A DNA stretch of 59,603 nt from Spirogloea muscicola (lineage: Eukaryota > Streptophyta > Zygnematophyceae > Spirogloeales > Spirogloeaceae): NCBI GenBank assembly GCA_009602725.1, contig WELB01000284.1, positions 66,327-125,929 on the forward strand. The letters run 5' to 3'. Of the stretch, positions 43,204-55,924 are shown in pieces; position 1 is the first letter of the stretch, and the number at the start of each line of letters is the position of its first letter. The translations under genes and the position numbers were made by a program. Below the pieces are notes generated by a model that worked only from the letters and a program-made list of their open reading frames with translations, searched no databases and was not told the origin of the DNA.

Positions 43204-44453
43204 GGTAGAGCGTGTGGGGGTAATCCCCAATGTGGCACTCGTGAAGAACCAACACGGATACATCACCTTCAGCGGCAAGGCGCCGGAGCTGGTGATGCTC
43301 GATACAGGCGGCAGCCGGCTGCTGGGCCGCTGCATGGTGCGGTTATAGGGACTGCGGGTGCAAGACCTGCACCTGACCCCCATTGCTTCTCAGACCGCGG
43401 CGGGAGGCGTCTCGGCGGGCCCACAGCAGACTTGGGACCTGATCCGCATCACCCTTAATCAGGGCGGCGTGGACGAGGTCAGCCAGCGCCTCCGCTGTCT
43501 GGTAGTGGAGGCAACCACCTACGATGTTCTGCTTGGGACGGAATCTTTTATCTGTGCGGCATGCATGTGGACCTCTGGGAGGAGGTGGGGAGCTACCCCC
43601 GGAGCTGCGCATGCGGGGAAGGGCGAGAGGTGGAGTTCCGGCTGCAGCTGGTGGCTGCAGCAGAGGCAGGGGCAGTTTTCGCCTGCCACGGTGAAGCGGC
43701 AGGGGTGGGCAGCGATCTGAAGGCCATGCTGCAGGAGGAGACGGGCCACGCCTCTATTGGCCATGCAGCCCGGAGCGGCTGTTCGCTGGCCACGGGGCCC
43801 AGCAGCAGGAGGGGGGGGAGGGGGGGGTGCGGGCGCAGGGCTCCACAGCCGCGGAGCGGACGGTGGCCCTGCGGTTCAGTGAGGCGCTGCAGCAACTGTA
43901 GCGATGGCACGTGGTGGGGAAGACTTCACCGGCCTGACGTTCTCATCACCAGCGAGCGTACACATCCGGGCCCTGAACCTCGTGGCTACACCGGAGAGGG
44001 TCCCGTGCAGGTGGCCTATGCTTGTGGAGCGTGATCATGATGTTGAGGATATGTAGCAGTGCTTGCATGCGTGGGAGGTTGCTGCGTGGGATCCGACCCG
44101 AGCGAGAGCGCTCCCAGCAGGATGGGAGTGGTCTGCGGCAGCCGACGAGGAGCGCACTGCAGCATAGGATGAGCCACGTGAGCGTGGAGCGGGAGCTGGC
44201 GACTGAAGAATGCTGGGGTGGCGAATGGCCTGGCCGCAGTGGGGGTAGGGCTCTCCAGGTCGTACCGTCGCCCTGGAGCCATGCAGCAGTTGTCAGTCCT
44301 TGCAACTGGCGATTAATGCCGAGACTGTTGCTCGCGAGGGCGGTCCTGTGGCGGGTGGCAGTTTGACGACAGCCACTGCTCCTAGGCCCGTGACAGGGGA
44401 GACCCCCGCAGACGGATGGGGGAGAGCGAGGCAAGTGGCTGGACCAGGAGCTG

Positions 44454-45243
44454 TTGGAGGAGCTCCAGCGGCGCGAACATCCGCTGGGGAGGCGCAAGAC
44501 CGGCAAAGACCGCGTGCACAAGCGAGCGCAGCAGTGTTGGTGGCGCACCGGCCACCTTCTGCGCGTGAAGAAGGATGGCTGGGAGCGAGTGATGCCTAGG
44601 CCAGCAGAGCCGACGCCGCTGGTGCTGCAGCATCACGAGATGCTCGGGCACTTTGGGGTCAAGAGGACCTACAGCCTGGTAGCGTGTGGCACTGGTGGCT
44701 GGGGATGGCCATAAATGTGGCTCCGGTGGTGGCACGGTGCCAGGCCTGCGATCAGGTCCGAGCCAACCTCGCGGTGCGCAGCGTGGAGCTGGACGCCCTT
44801 CCTATCAACGGAGTGTTCTACAGGTGGAGTCTCAATCTTGCAGCCGATCCCCTCTCGAAGCGGGGCAGAGCTACGTCCTCATCATGGTGGAGCACGCCAC
44901 CAAATGGGTGGAGGTCGTGGCGATCCCAGTCAAGTCTAGCTCGCTGATGGCAGCTCGCTTCTTTAATTGGGTGCTGTGCCGCTTTGCGGCCTGTGCGGAG
45001 ATGCTATCCGATGGCGGCAGCGAATACAGGGGCACCTTCGACGGGCCGTTGGAGGTGGCGCTCATTGATCACCGGACTACCTTGCGCAACAACTCGCAAC
45101 CAGACGGGCTGGCTGAGAGGATGGTCCAGAACGTCAAGCGAGGACTGCGGAATTTCTGGACGGAGAAGGATACCAGGGATTGGGATCTCTTCCTTCCCTG
45201 TCTGCTGATGGGCTGCCGTATGAGCAAGAATTATGGCGAGTAG
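44454..45243 (+). pseudogene. Integrase of element L
   Basis: Zinc-binding histidines lie in HHEMLGHFGVKRT and cysteines in ARCQACDQV. The core continues VEHATKWVEVVAIPVKSS, then MLSDGGSEYRGTFD (second Asp) and DGLAERMVQNVKRGLR (Glu). The first catalytic Asp position reads SLNLAADPLS in a shifted frame, so Asp may be lost or displaced. Two frameshifts (about 44690 and 44860) break the protein. A stop follows MSKNYGE. Confidence 0.8.
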
Positions 45244-45790
45244 TTCGTTAGCGCCGCCTGCTTGCTCATGCGGTATCCCATCAGCAATCAGGGAAGGAAG
45301 AGATCCCAATCCCTGGTGTCCCTTGCAGAACTGCCGCAGTCCTCGCTTGACGGTCTGGACCATCCTCTCACCCAGCCCGTCCGCCTGAAGATTGTTGCGC
45401 AAGGTAGTCCGTTAACCGATAAGCGCCACCTCTAACAGCTCGTTGAAAAGGCCCCGGAAGTGGCTGCCGGTGGCGGTCAGCACCTCCGTGCAGGCCCCAA
45501 AGCGTAGTGCGGCGATCAATGCGCCACCTCCAACAGCTCGCTGAAGGGGCCCCGGAAGTCGCTGCCGCCGTCGGTCTGCACCTCCGCGCAGGCCCCAAAG
45601 CGGCAGGCGGACGGGCTGGCTGGGAGGACGCAGACATTCAAGCGAAGACTGCGGAAGTTCTGGTTGGAGAGGGACACCAGGGATTGGGATCTTTCCATCC
45701 TTGGTTGCTGATGGGCTACTGTATGAGCAAGCAGGCGGCACTGGCGAGCTACTCGCTATACTTTTGCTCTTTTGCAGACATCCTCTGCTG
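44975..45790. repeat. Rearranged integrase copies, including an inverted repeat
   Basis: The integrase stretch 44985-45235 (+) is followed after about 25 bp by a related copy in reverse (about 45262-45505). A second partial reverse copy follows (about 45515-45600), then a plus-oriented piece again (about 45605-45790). The reverse copy encodes DGLGERMVQTVKRGLRQF on the minus strand, against DGLAERMVQNVKRGLRNF on the plus strand. The copies differ by many substitutions, so they are not a simple recent duplication. Confidence 0.8.
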
Positions 45791-46203
45791 CCAGCTGCCA
45801 TCCGACCGCGGGTGGAGCCAGTGGTGGACTTGAAAAACCCAGAGCGCTGGGTGGCAGCTTGCGAGGAGCGCGGGAGGCTCTTCCGCAGGGTCATGCCTAT
45901 TGCCGTGGACAACTTGGTGGTGGCGCAGCACCGTGACGAGCTGCGCTACGCTCAGGTGTGGTCGGGCAAGTACCGTTTGTGGGCGATGAAGTTCGAGGAG
46001 GGCGACTTTGTACACTTGCAGCACAATAGCGCAAAACCTTGGACGCGGGGTTCAGGCGCGTTGTCTTGCGAGTGAAGGAGGTGAGGCACAGTGGCGCGCT
46101 GCTGCTGCAGGGCCGGTGCAGATCCACTGTCTCGGAGCATCAGCGCAATTGTGCGCCACATCATCTCCCGACCTGGACTGCATGACTCTACACCTCGGGG
46201 CCA

Positions 46204-46349
46204 ATGGAGGGGATCAGGGTTGAAGTGTATGGCAGCCTACACACGGAGCCGCCCATACTGCTGTGCGACCATTGCAATAAGGGGTGGCACACCAGGTGCC
46301 TCTGTCTGAGGTACCGGCGGGGCAGTGGTACTTCCCGCGCTGCGTATAG
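46204..46349 (+). pseudogene. PHD-finger remnant at the C-terminus of element L
   Basis: The frame reads GSLHTEPPILLCDHCNKGWH followed by TRCL. It holds the C-x2-C and H-x2-C part of a PHD zinc finger. A one-base frame change then leads to VPAGQWYFPRCV and a stop, which supplies the tryptophan and last cysteine expected of the fold. The first cysteine pair is replaced (VYGS where C-x2-C is expected). PHD fingers bind histone H3 tails, so in an integrase tail it may have served for target choice, like a chromodomain; that role is inferred. Confidence 0.7.
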
Positions 46350-48588
46350 CGCTGTCGTAGATAGGATGCTTGATTCCGAAAGTATGCAGCTGCTTGAAGT
46401 CTCAGGAAGCTGGGAGGGGGGTTATGTTGACGCTTTTGCCACATTCTTTGCATGTCTGCTCACCTGATAGTGAAGCCAGGTTGACGCTAGTTACCGAAGC
46501 GGAGCTCTGGCCTGTTGGCGGAGCTCCAGGTCTGGCACCTTGACGCATACTTAGCGCTGAACAGGCAGGCACGACAGCCTTCCCTTCAGCAAAACGCGAC
46601 GGCAATCACCCTAAGCTTTTGCAAGGGCACGCTCAATCTTTTGAGCGGAACGAGCTGGAGAACTTCGGCAATTTCCTGCTGGATGTATCTCCCAGACATT
46701 ACGTCGACCAGATTTGCCAAGTCGAACCTCTGAAGGCCTCGTATATCAAATGCGGTTTCCCACATCCATACAGCACTTCCTGGCACATGCCTCGCTTCTT
46801 TGTGCTGGTCGTGCCCTGACTGCCGCCTCCAGCTCGAGAGGGCCGACTCCATCCCATAACCTCAGTATCCGACTTGCAGCTGCTTACCTCGATCTTTGCC
46901 TGGTTGACTTTTTACAACCCTCACCCCCTTCAGGGCTGCTTTGTCTTTATCCTCGTGGGCTGCTGTCTCTCCTCAGTCATCGCCTCTCCTGAAGACCACT
47001 TTCTCCTCGCTCTCCGCATGCACCCAGTCCAGCACCAATTTAGCAGGCGGGCCGCGTGCCCGCCTGTTACTATAATGGGCGCCTACGATTGCCTATGCCG
47101 TCTGTTGCAAGCCGTACCCACAAATCAAGGTAGGAGGCGGCCGGGACTCTTTAGGAGGCCACATGCCGAACATGGTCGTTTTCCCCTTCTTTTTTTTTTG
47201 GCCCAGGCTCTTTATCTGCACAAGGTCCATAAGAGTTGAAAACGTATACTGCGCAACAGGCGACGACTGCCAATGTCGCCTGATGCAAGCCCGTACCCAC
47301 AGACCGAGATAGGAAGCGGTCGGGACTCTTTAGGAGGCCAAATGCCGAACACGGTCGTTTCCCCTAGGAAACTAAGTTATTTTGCCAGGCCCAATGTCTG
47401 CACAAGGTCTGTAAGAAATGGAAAGCGTACACCATGCAGGAGAGCAAGGGAGCTCTCCCTGGCTGCTCAAGAAATCTCAGTGGCAGCCGCGAGTTCAGTC
47501 AGGTAGCAGCACAAAGAAGTCAGGCCGCCTATAGCCCTGAGGTGGCAGCCACGACCAGCATGCAGATGCAAGGCACGTGCTAAAAATCGGTGCAGGTTGA
47601 TGGGAAGCTGCAACCTACTACGCCAGGCCCCAAAGCATGTGGCATTGCAATCTAACAGCTGTCCCAGGTGCCAGGGGGAACTATTACAGGCTGATGCAAG
47701 CGGTCAAGCACCGAGGCCCAATAGCACCCTCATCCCTCGAGGGTTCAATGACCATGGTTACATACTTGCATGTCCCCCAGACCAGGTCATGAGGTTCTCA
47801 AGGGCAGGCAAGGCCTTCGTCCAAGGCAACCCTCAGATGTCGGCGGCTGCTAAGATGTGCAAACAAGTGATCCAGTAGCCGTATGACACTTGCTTGCCCT
47901 GCCCTGCACCTGCACGACTCTCCAGATAATTAGTACCAAGACTCAAGTGGCGGGTGAACTGCTACTTTAGGATACACTAGGATGTGGCAGAGAACACTCT
48001 CCTGCATGACCGTTTATGCACTTGCACATCTACCAGAAGAAGCCCTCCTGAAGCCTCCACTAAAGAAGGTGGCACCGATGTAGCTATTCCACAAGCAACG
48101 GCAATGCTGCTGCTCTTCTAGACCTCAGGTATGAGGCCTCATTCCAAAATAACAACAAAGATGGTCTGTGGGGCAGTCTCTTGCATCTGAGATCGACAGA
48201 ACTGGGCTTCAGGTGAATGACATCGAGGAGAGTGGGCCCTTTGCCTGATCGGGTACAGAGTGGTCAACTTAGCATAGGGTACAGAGTTTCTTCGGCTATG
48301 TGAAGGCGATGGTCTCCTGACAGCCGTGACACAGGCGCAACCTGTCACCAAACTAAAGCATATGTGTCGAGCAACGCATATGCAAAACTGCAGCTTCGAA
48401 GCATGTTCTCGTGGCTGTCTGAGGATGGCTCTCTGCAGGCAATATTAGGGTCACATACGCCTTGCTGGGGGTGCCACGGTATGAGTGCCACCAATAAGCA
48501 GCAATCCTGTATTGACCTGGCAGTCACTAATAAGCAGAGTCACTTGTGCACACAGAGCCATCCATGTTGTTGGAGGGCGTTGACAGGA
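46350..48588. other. Intergenic region between retroelement L and PP2A
   Basis: No recognisable protein-coding exon was found. Short open frames such as 47597-47878 (93 codons) have no identifiable motif. A pyrimidine-rich tract with 10 T lies near 47191-47200. The part just right of PP2A's end (48300-48588) is probably its 3' UTR and flank. Confidence 0.5.
47072..47430 (+). repeat. Two tandem copies of a repeat of about 180 bp
   Basis: The blocks 47072-47250 and 47252-47430 align with an offset of about 179 bp: shared words are GTACCCACA, CGGGACTCTTTAGGAGGCC, ATGCCGAACA, GGTCGTTT and CTGCACAAGGTC. They are clearly diverged. Function is unknown. Confidence 0.75.
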
Positions 48589-51737
<3,149 letters not shown>

Positions 51738-51882
51738 GGCGGCGGGCGGCGGCGGGGGGCCTAGGGCTGGCGGGGCCCCGGGGGCCTGGCCTCCTAGGGC
51801 TGCGCTGCCGCTGGGGCTTGGGCGCCCACCACCACCGCCACCAGCACGGCGGCGAGCCACCCACCCCACGCTACTCCCAAGC

Positions 51883-52560
51883 GACGGTACCACCACCGTC
51901 TTCTCCACCCCACCCCACTACTCCCAAGCGACGGCTTGACACCACCACCGTCTTCTCCACCCCACGCCCAAGCGACGGCAAGCCCCCTGCGCAACGACAC
52001 CACCACCGTCTTCTCCACCCCACGCCCAAGCGACGGCAAGCCCCCTGCGCAACGACACCACCACCGTCTTCTCCACCCCAACCCCAAGCGACGGCAAGCC
52101 CCCTGCGCAACGACACCACCACCGTCTTCTCCACCCCAACCCCAAGCGACGGCTTGACACCACCACCGTCTTCTCCACCCCACTCCCAAGCGACGGCAAG
52201 CCCCCTGCGCAACGACACCACCACCGTCTTCTCCACCCCACGCCCAAGCGACGGCAAGCCCCCTGCGCAACGACACCACCACCGTCTTCTCCACCCCAAC
52301 CCCAAGCGACGGCTTGACACCACCACCGTCTTCTCCACCCCACTCCCAAGCGACGGCAAGCCCCCTGCACGACGACACCACCACCGTCTTCTCCACCCCT
52401 CCCCACCCCACTCCCAAGCGACGGCAAGCCCCCCACACAACGACACCACCACCGTCTTCTCCACCCCACTCCCACGCGACGGCAAGCCCCCCACACAACG
52501 ACACCACCACCGTCTTCTCCACCCCACCCCACCCCACCCCCAACTCCCAAGCCACGGCAA
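51883..52560. repeat. 58-bp minisatellite in the PP2A-SPT4 divergent promoter
   Basis: Twelve units are marked by GTCTTCTCC at 51898, 51950, 52008, 52066, 52124, 52168, 52226, 52284, 52328, 52386, 52454 and 52512. The spacing is mostly 58 bp, with two 44-bp short units, one of 52 and one of 68. Each unit also carries CCAAGCGACGG. 58 is not a multiple of three, and the long frames on both strands are Pro/Ser- or Gly/Val-rich by-products. The array fills most of the 848 bp between the two start codons. Confidence 0.95.
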
Positions 52561-52585
52561 GCCCCCCCACGCTCACAGGCAGCCC

Positions 52586-52927
52586 ATGGCGGCGGCGGCG
52601 GCGGTGCCCGCGGACCTGGGGCGGCGGCTGCGCGCCTGCCTGCGCTGCGGCCTGGTCAAGGCGTACGAGCAGTTCGCGGAGGGCGGGTGCGACAACTGCC
52701 CCTTCTTCGCGCTGGACCGCGACGCCGACCGCGTCGCCGACGCCACCACCTCCGCCTTCTCCGGCCTCGTCTCCTCCATGGACCCCGCCTCCAGCTGGGC
52801 CGCGCGCTGGCTCCGCATCTCCAAGTTCGCACCCGGCTGCTACGCGCTCTCCGTCACCGGCCAGCTCTCCGAGGAGCTCCAGGCGGTGTGCGAGGAGAAT
52901 AACGTCCGCTACATCCCGCGCTCCTGA
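52586..52927 (+). CDS. SPT4: SPT4 transcription elongation factor (DSIF subunit)
   Basis: Spt4 pairs with the NGN domain of Spt5 to form DSIF, which controls RNA polymerase II pausing and processivity in the nucleus. The intronless frame gives 113 aa, close to the usual 110-120. The N-terminal four-cysteine zinc finger is complete: CLRCGLVK, then GGCDNCPFF. The rest follows the family pattern: SSMDPASSWAARWLRISKF, then PGCYALSVTGQLSEEL. The ATG at 52586 lies 26 bp after the end of the minisatellite. It is preceded by GGCAGCCC and gives a short Ala-rich start before LGRRLRACL. No in-frame upstream extension is needed. Codons are strongly GC-rich compared with NSA2 and PP2A. Confidence 0.93.
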   Translation: MAAAAAVPADLGRRLRACLRCGLVKAYEQFAEGGCDNCPFFALDRDADRVADATTSAFSGLVSSMDPASSWAARWLRISKFAPGCYALSVTGQLSEELQAVCEENNVRYIPRS

Positions 52928-54492
52928 CCCCGGCATGCTGCTGCTAGTGCACAGTGCGAAGACCCCTTGTGGCACGGGCGCCCACGCCAACCGCGGCGCG
53001 CTTCCTTCATCGGTGAGCGACTGAGCCGACGGCCTCACGGGGCCGTTCTGTGGCCCTCGGAGGGTGCGCGCTGCAGCACCGGCGGCCGACGATTCGCTCG
53101 GCTGCATGCAGCGGGGAACACCATAGGCGACGGCTCTGCCACAGGAGCATCGCCACTCCGCGCTTGCTTGCAGCTCCATCGGATGTCTGCGCCGGGGAGC
53201 TGGAGCCCCTGAGCTCCTCGTCCGCGTCCGGCCAGTAGCCTTTGGTGGTTGCCACCCGTGCACAGAGCTCATGGAGTCGAGGCCGGGCGAAAGATGAGAG
53301 TTCCTCGTGAGCTCGCGAATCTTGCTGTTGCGTCTCTCGACTCGCTTCGGCAGCTGCCGCCGTCCCTCTTCTCCCCTTCCCCACTCTCACGTCCTCGGCT
53401 GGCCGGCTGCCCCTCTACAAGGGTTTTCTAGCAGACTGCCTCCGTGTCGGTTTGTACAGATGCAGCGTACTGATGGCGGACACAAGTACGCACAGCACAG
53501 GCTCAGCCCGCACCCAGGGCAAGCAAACAGCAGCCACAGCTAGGGCAAGGAGCTGCCGTGGTCACCTCGGATCAGAATATTGATGAGCCCGGGCACCCTG
53601 TTACAGAGAGCCCTTCCATGGCTCAGTGGGCTGAGTCGGAAACTCGCCCAGCTCGATCTGCCATTTCACCATGTAGTCACATGTAGCTTATACGAAGTCT
53701 CGACCTCCAAATCCATACTTGCTGGCACGACACCTCTAGAGAGTGGACAGGCACGAGGTCACCACAGGTGGCCGCCCATGCAAGCTCCACATTGCATGTC
53801 AATTCTTGACGTCATTGTGAGTGCCATGCTTATCTCGCACAAGGCAAGGATGCCTAGAGCATGGCAGCCCCAGCTGGTCCTACAGCTGCTTAGCCTAAAT
53901 ACAAGGGCCTCACCGATATTATCTGATAACTGAGGCTGTCTGTTGATAATATCTGATAACTGAGGCCGTTTGTTGTCGTTGGAGTTGTTTGCTGTGCAGC
54001 AGCTTGCAAACGTTTGCCTCCACCATGACTCTCTAACCTCACAGCTTGCTTGTACATCTATTAATTTGTCGCTTTGCTCAATGCTAAAAGCAAATGTGCA
54101 AGAGCTAGCGGTTGCCATTTACTGACTGATACATCAGACTATCTCCATTCTTGAGCTCTGCTATCCGGCCCGTAATCAGTGAATCTTGGAGCCTTGACCT
54201 TGCCATTGACCTTACAATCGTGTGCCCAAAGCTCTCAAGCTCAAGGGCAAATCAGAATGCTTGCTTGAAGGAGGAGAGAGTATTATCCTAAAATTCTTAT
54301 AATGGTTGCAACTCTAGCCGCCCACCGAATATCCCTTGCCGTGGCATTAGCCCATGTCACTAAGTTGACCTAAAAGCTCCCCTGCTCAGAGGCAACTATT
54401 CCTTCGCCCCATTGAGATGCACTTGCAACCCTTTGGAAAAGCGCTTTTCGGCCCCTTCAAACCTTGTCATCCTGTTCGGGCTGGCTGGTCAC

Positions 54493-54532
<40 letters not shown>

Positions 54533-54596
54533 TGAAGAGCCACTTTCTTTCTTCAGTCAAGCACGGCGTGAGCAGAAGTCACAGTTCCGCAACTTC
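52928..54596. other. Convergent intergenic region between SPT4 and MSI4
   Basis: This holds the 3' flanks of two convergent genes. No exon was recognised. A 29-bp word containing ATATTATCTGATAACTGAGG is present twice (about 53910-53965, second copy slightly changed). A 38-C homopolymer is at 54495-54532. Longer apparent frames at 53249-53933 have no motif. Confidence 0.5.
54495..54532 (+). repeat. C38 homopolymer
   Basis: Thirty-eight consecutive C lie 64 bp downstream (in gene orientation) of the MSI4 stop codon. It could be real or a sequencing artefact. Confidence 0.9.
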
Positions 54597-55924
54597 TCAA
54601 CTGACCTGGTCTTCCAGAATGTCTTGCCCGTACTTTTCCAACTCAGTGAGTACCTCAGCCTCTGGTCGCGTGATCAGATCGTTGATGCGCCATATCTGCA
54701 GTTGACATCCACATAACACAATCACCATAATGAGCAATTGAACTGCCTTGCTTGCAACTACGTTGCTGCTGACAATATTGCTTGTCCTACTGGCAAGATG
54801 ATGGCACCTGGAGCGTTCCGCCACCAGCTTCACCATCTGAGACACTGACTACAGTCCATGGATCGTAGGGGTTCCAGTGGAAGTCGACGACCTTGTCCCT
54901 GCCATACGCATAGCAATAAGTGGTAGTCATGCCGGTGCACAAGTGTACCCTGAGGTGACAACCAGACATGGCAATGTGAGGCGAGTAACAAGGACAATAA
55001 TTTTCCTCTTGCTTAGAAGCAACACATAGTAGCCGCCTTGTAGAGCTTCATAGTGGCTTCCACACCTCTCCTCAGCATAGAGTGGGATGAGGTTAATGAC
55101 AAGCGGACCTGTGGCCGACATGCTGAAAGATAAGGCCTGGAATACTCTGCTTCACTGCTCCGGGCCCTTTCTTCCCGGCTTCAGTCAGGCCATTATTGTT
55201 GACCTGCCAACAGTCAGGAAGGAAAATTGCCAGTACCGCACTTCTCCACGTCCCTCGGTAATGCAGACAAAAGAGCAGGTAGTATCTTAGTATCCCAGCA
55301 CGGCTACTAAGGAGCCTTTAACAACTCCACAGGAGAAGGAATGTGCACCTTGGAAGAGTCCCAGATGTTGAGGAGGCCATCCTCGGCACAGCTGGCAAAA
55401 GCAGTGCCCCGGTCAGGGCACCACTGCACGCACAGCACAGCTGCCGAGTGGCCCTGGAAGATGTGCAGCGGCGCGGAATGCGAGACGGAGGCCAGCTTTC
55501 GCCGATCAAAGAGGCGGACGGAGCTATCAGCCGAGCCAGTGAGCACGTGGTGCTCATTGGCTGCGCTCCAGTCCACGCAGTGCACGTCATCATTATGCGA
55601 CTTCTCGACCTGCAGGGACACAGCTCAAGGTGCCCATCGGTGGAGGAAAACAGTCAGGCATGCTTCTGAGGCAACATTCGTTATCACGCTTGCATGCAGA
55701 TTATGACAGGAGGGCTGCCCACCCACCTTGATGGCAGGTGCATCATTCCCCTCGCGGGCGTCCCAGAAGAGCAAGCACCGGTCGTCCCCTACACTGCAGA
55801 ACTGCTGCTNCATGTGGCTGAACGCCAATGCCACTGTGCAGACGCCGGCGGCATCGTCGTGGGGCTGCCCGTCGCTCAGCGGCCAGGACCCATTGATGGG
55901 CCCGCTCGAGCTGCCGAGCGACAG
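54597..55924 (-). CDS. MSI4: MSI4/FVE-type WD40 histone-binding protein, C-terminal part
   Basis: MSI4/FVE (RBBP4/7 family) is a nuclear WD40 chaperone found in plant histone-deacetylase and chromatin complexes. Exons (minus): 55924-55727 (upstream end uncertain), 55609-55349, 55146-55109, 54898-54808, 54695-54597. They join in frame. Seen in order: QQFCSVGDDRCLLFWDA, then VEKSHNDDVHCVDWSAANEH, TGSADSSVRLFDRRKL, GHSAAVLCVQWCPDRG, AEDGLLNIWD, FQHVGHR, VVDFHWNPYDPWTVVSV, and GGGTLQ/IWRINDLITRPEAEV at the end, a signature of MSI4/FVE rather than MSI1. The four C-terminal blades are present. The N-terminal histone-binding helix and first blades were not found in the 1.2 kb up to the aldolase gene. 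One base (55810) is N. Confidence 0.85.

Larger units (their letters stand above)
43204..46349 (+). mobile_element. Degraded retroelement L: retropepsin, integrase, PHD finger
   Basis: In plus orientation there is a retropepsin-like domain (APELVMLDTGGSRLLGR, about 43280-43330, then a stop; downstream ITLNQGGVDEVSQRLRCLVV and TTYDVLLGTE), a long eroded region without recognisable RT, an integrase (about 44450-45240) followed by rearranged integrase copies to about 45790, an integrase C-terminal region (RVEPVVDLKNPERWVAACEE, about 45810 onward) and a PHD-finger remnant. It differs in sequence from the chromoviruses. No LTR was identified. Multiple frameshifts show it is inactive. Confidence 0.7.

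Noticed and set aside
47597-47878. Possible small gene (93 codons)
   Set aside because: No recognisable motif, no splice-extended homology, ordinary length for a chance frame.
51883-52560. CRISPR-like array
   Set aside because: Units are directly contiguous with no unique spacers, in a eukaryotic promoter; it is a minisatellite.
51794-53272. 492-codon minus-strand and 369-codon plus-strand open frames over the minisatellite
   Set aside because: They are by-products of a 58-bp repeat lacking stops. The real genes are PP2A (ends its 5' side at 51737) and SPT4 (starts at 52586).
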